Source of the DNA: Arthrobacter sp. Leaf69
GTDB lineage: Bacteria > Actinomycetota > Actinomycetes > Actinomycetales > Micrococcaceae
Assembly: GCF_001422645.1 (NCBI RefSeq)
Contig: NZ_LMLR01000016.1
Location: 54,655 to 101,536, forward strand
Length of the DNA: 46,882 bases
Reading direction: 5' to 3'
In this document: in pieces, positions 45,994 through 46,882 of the stretch
Numbering within the stretch: the stretch's first letter is position 1
Layout: the number at the start of each line of letters is the position of its first letter
Translations under genes and position numbers: made by a program
Notes under the pieces: model-generated
Told to the model about the DNA's origin: nothing
Database searches by the model: none
What the model saw: the letters and a program-made list of their open reading frames with translations, nothing else

Positions 45994-46882
45994 ATGGAAG
46001 CCGTAAGGGATTTCATCGCCGTTGAGGACTCAGGCCGGGGCATCGCTCCGGTAGGGCCGTCCGGTGTGGCCGGTGTTCAGGGCGTGGACACGGCCCTGGC
46101 GCTGGTCCGGGAGGTGGCGTCGACGGCTGCCGGGGACGCTGCCTTATGGGACTTCCGGGAGGCCGCGGATTTTGCCGGCACGGTGGAGGAGCTCTCGCGG
46201 GCCCTGGACTACCTGCAGCTGGTGGCTGCCGGTGCGGTGGACCGGACCAGGAAACAGGCCACCACCGCCCCGAACGCGAACACGGCATGGACCACCGGTT
46301 GGCGAGACGACTCCGCCTACGGCACCCCAAGGCCTGACAACGCGTCAGCCGCTGTGGGCGCGTGGGCGGCATCCGGGTCGGAAGTTGCCGCGGGTGCCGC
46401 GGGTGGCGGAGATGCCTCGGCGGCATCCGGATCGGAAGTTGCCGCGGGTGCCGTAGCTTCCCGGGTGGCCGTGGACGACGGGTACCGGAACACCACGGAG
46501 TTCCTGCGGGCGCGGCTGCGGATCAGCGCCACCGAGGCCCGCCGCCGGCTCGCCCTCGCCGGGGATCTCCTGCCGCGGCAGGGCTTCTCCGGAGACCCCC
46601 TGCCCCCGGTACGGGAGGAACTCGGTGCCGCCGTCGCCGCCGGCGAGGTCTCGTCCCGGACCGCGACCATCATCACCCTGGCCCTGGACCGGGTCCGGCA
46701 CACCTGCAACCCCGAAGCCGCCGCCGGGATGGAACACGCCCTGACCCGCTCCGCAGCCGAGAACGACCCCGACCTCCTCGCCCGCGCAGCCCGGAACTGG
46801 ACCGACGCCCTGGACCAGGACGGCGCCGAACCCACCGAAGAACTCCTCCGCCAACTCCAGGGCGCCTTCATCCGCAAACCCC
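45994..46882 (+). CDS. DUF222 / HNH endonuclease-family protein, N-terminal part
   Basis: The frame from the ATG at 45994 stays open to the window edge (296 codons). LRARLRISATEARRRLALAGDLLPRQGFSGDPLPPVREELGAAVAAGEVSSRTATIITLAL is the DUF222 (13E12-repeat) core that in full-length proteins precedes a C-terminal HNH nuclease domain. The HNH part is not in the window. An Ala/Gly-rich insert (about 120-165) contains a repeated ASGSEVAAGA. These genes exist in many divergent copies in Arthrobacter and mycobacteria; the biological role is unclear. Confidence 0.88.
   Translation, partial: MEAVRDFIAVEDSGRGIAPVGPSGVAGVQGVDTALALVREVASTAAGDAALWDFREAADFAGTVEELSRALDYLQLVAAGAVDRTRKQATTAPNANTAWTTGWRDDSAYGTPRPDNASAAVGAWAASGSEVAAGAAGGGDASAASGSEVAAGAVASRVAVDDGYRNTTEFLRARLRISATEARRRLALAGDLLPRQGFSGDPLPPVREELGAAVAAGEVSSRTATIITLALDRVRHTCNPEAAAGMEHALTRSAAENDPDLLARAARNWTDALDQDGAEPTEELLRQLQGAFIRKP
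46368..46458 (+). repeat. Direct repeat inside the DUF222 gene
   Basis: GGCGGCATCCGGNTCGGAAG and the following GTTGCCGCGGGTGCCG occur twice, about 60 nt apart, and encode ASGSEVAAGA twice in frame. It is low-complexity expansion in the linker. Confidence 0.7.

Overview
The window is high-GC DNA from an actinobacterium, most likely Arthrobacter, Pseudarthrobacter or a related Micrococcaceae genus. This rests on codon use, a DUF222 (13E12-type) gene at the right edge, an Rpf-like transglycosylase, AG-rich ribosome binding sites and many apparently leaderless starts. I see about 48 protein genes, no tRNA or rRNA, no CRISPR array, no transposase and no phage block. It reads as ordinary chromosome, dense in one- and two-component transcription units with frequent strand switches.

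Layout. 1-1.0 kb: the end of a secreted FG-GAP-repeat protein and a DUF6994-like gene cut by an amber codon. 1.3-9.4 kb: a short conserved protein, a two-TM K+ channel, an ArsR-SRPBCC fusion, a TPR/LuxR regulator, a PQ-loop protein plus flavin monooxygenase pair, an AHSA1-type SRPBCC protein, a histidine phosphatase, a DinB protein with a pentapeptide-like head and a SnoaL-like protein. 9.8-13.8 kb: an exported glycerophosphodiesterase, a VOC protein, a DHA2-type MFS exporter and a SAM methyltransferase. 13.8-16.6 kb: a complete polar amino acid ABC importer operon on the minus strand. 16.6-19.3 kb: a DAG-kinase-like lipid kinase, a cupin, an acylphosphatase and a DUF1508 protein. 19.4-21.1 kb: an MFS exporter plus a SmtB/CzrA-type metal sensor under a 26-bp palindromic operator. 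21.1-22.7 kb: two paralogous lipoproteins. 22.8-26.4 kb: an MscS channel, a GH13 alpha-1,6-glucosidase and a half-proline small protein. 26.4-28.4 kb: an alpha/beta hydrolase and a winged-helix/basic-linker/X25 starch-module fusion. 28.6-32.4 kb: a lipid-related cluster (DUF1295 divergent from marR, acyl-CoA ligase and DUF2177) around an AT-rich operator island. 32.4-35.9 kb: a SulP transporter divergent from a yybP-ykoY (Mn2+) riboswitch, TerC and a winged-helix protein. 36-41 kb: an aldo/keto reductase, an adenine deaminase-type ADA and a divergent UvrA paralog lacking the UvrB-binding region. 41-46.9 kb: an Rpf/LysM protein with a long structured leader, a membrane protein, an MSMEG_6728-type protein, an NAD-dependent epimerase, DUF1622, a YqjF/DUF2071 protein with a 36-bp repeat tail and the start of a DUF222 endonuclease-family gene.

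The recurring regulatory theme is leaderless expression. About 18 genes have a -10-like hexamer ending in T or C only 5-7 nt before the start codon, and several of these carry a perfect palindrome across or just upstream of the -10. The best candidates for new biology are the winged-helix/X25 fusion, the metal-sensor/MFS unit, the structured rpf leader, the AT-rich MarR operator island and the combined palindrome plus riboswitch in front of terC. I did not see a large unknown multigene system.
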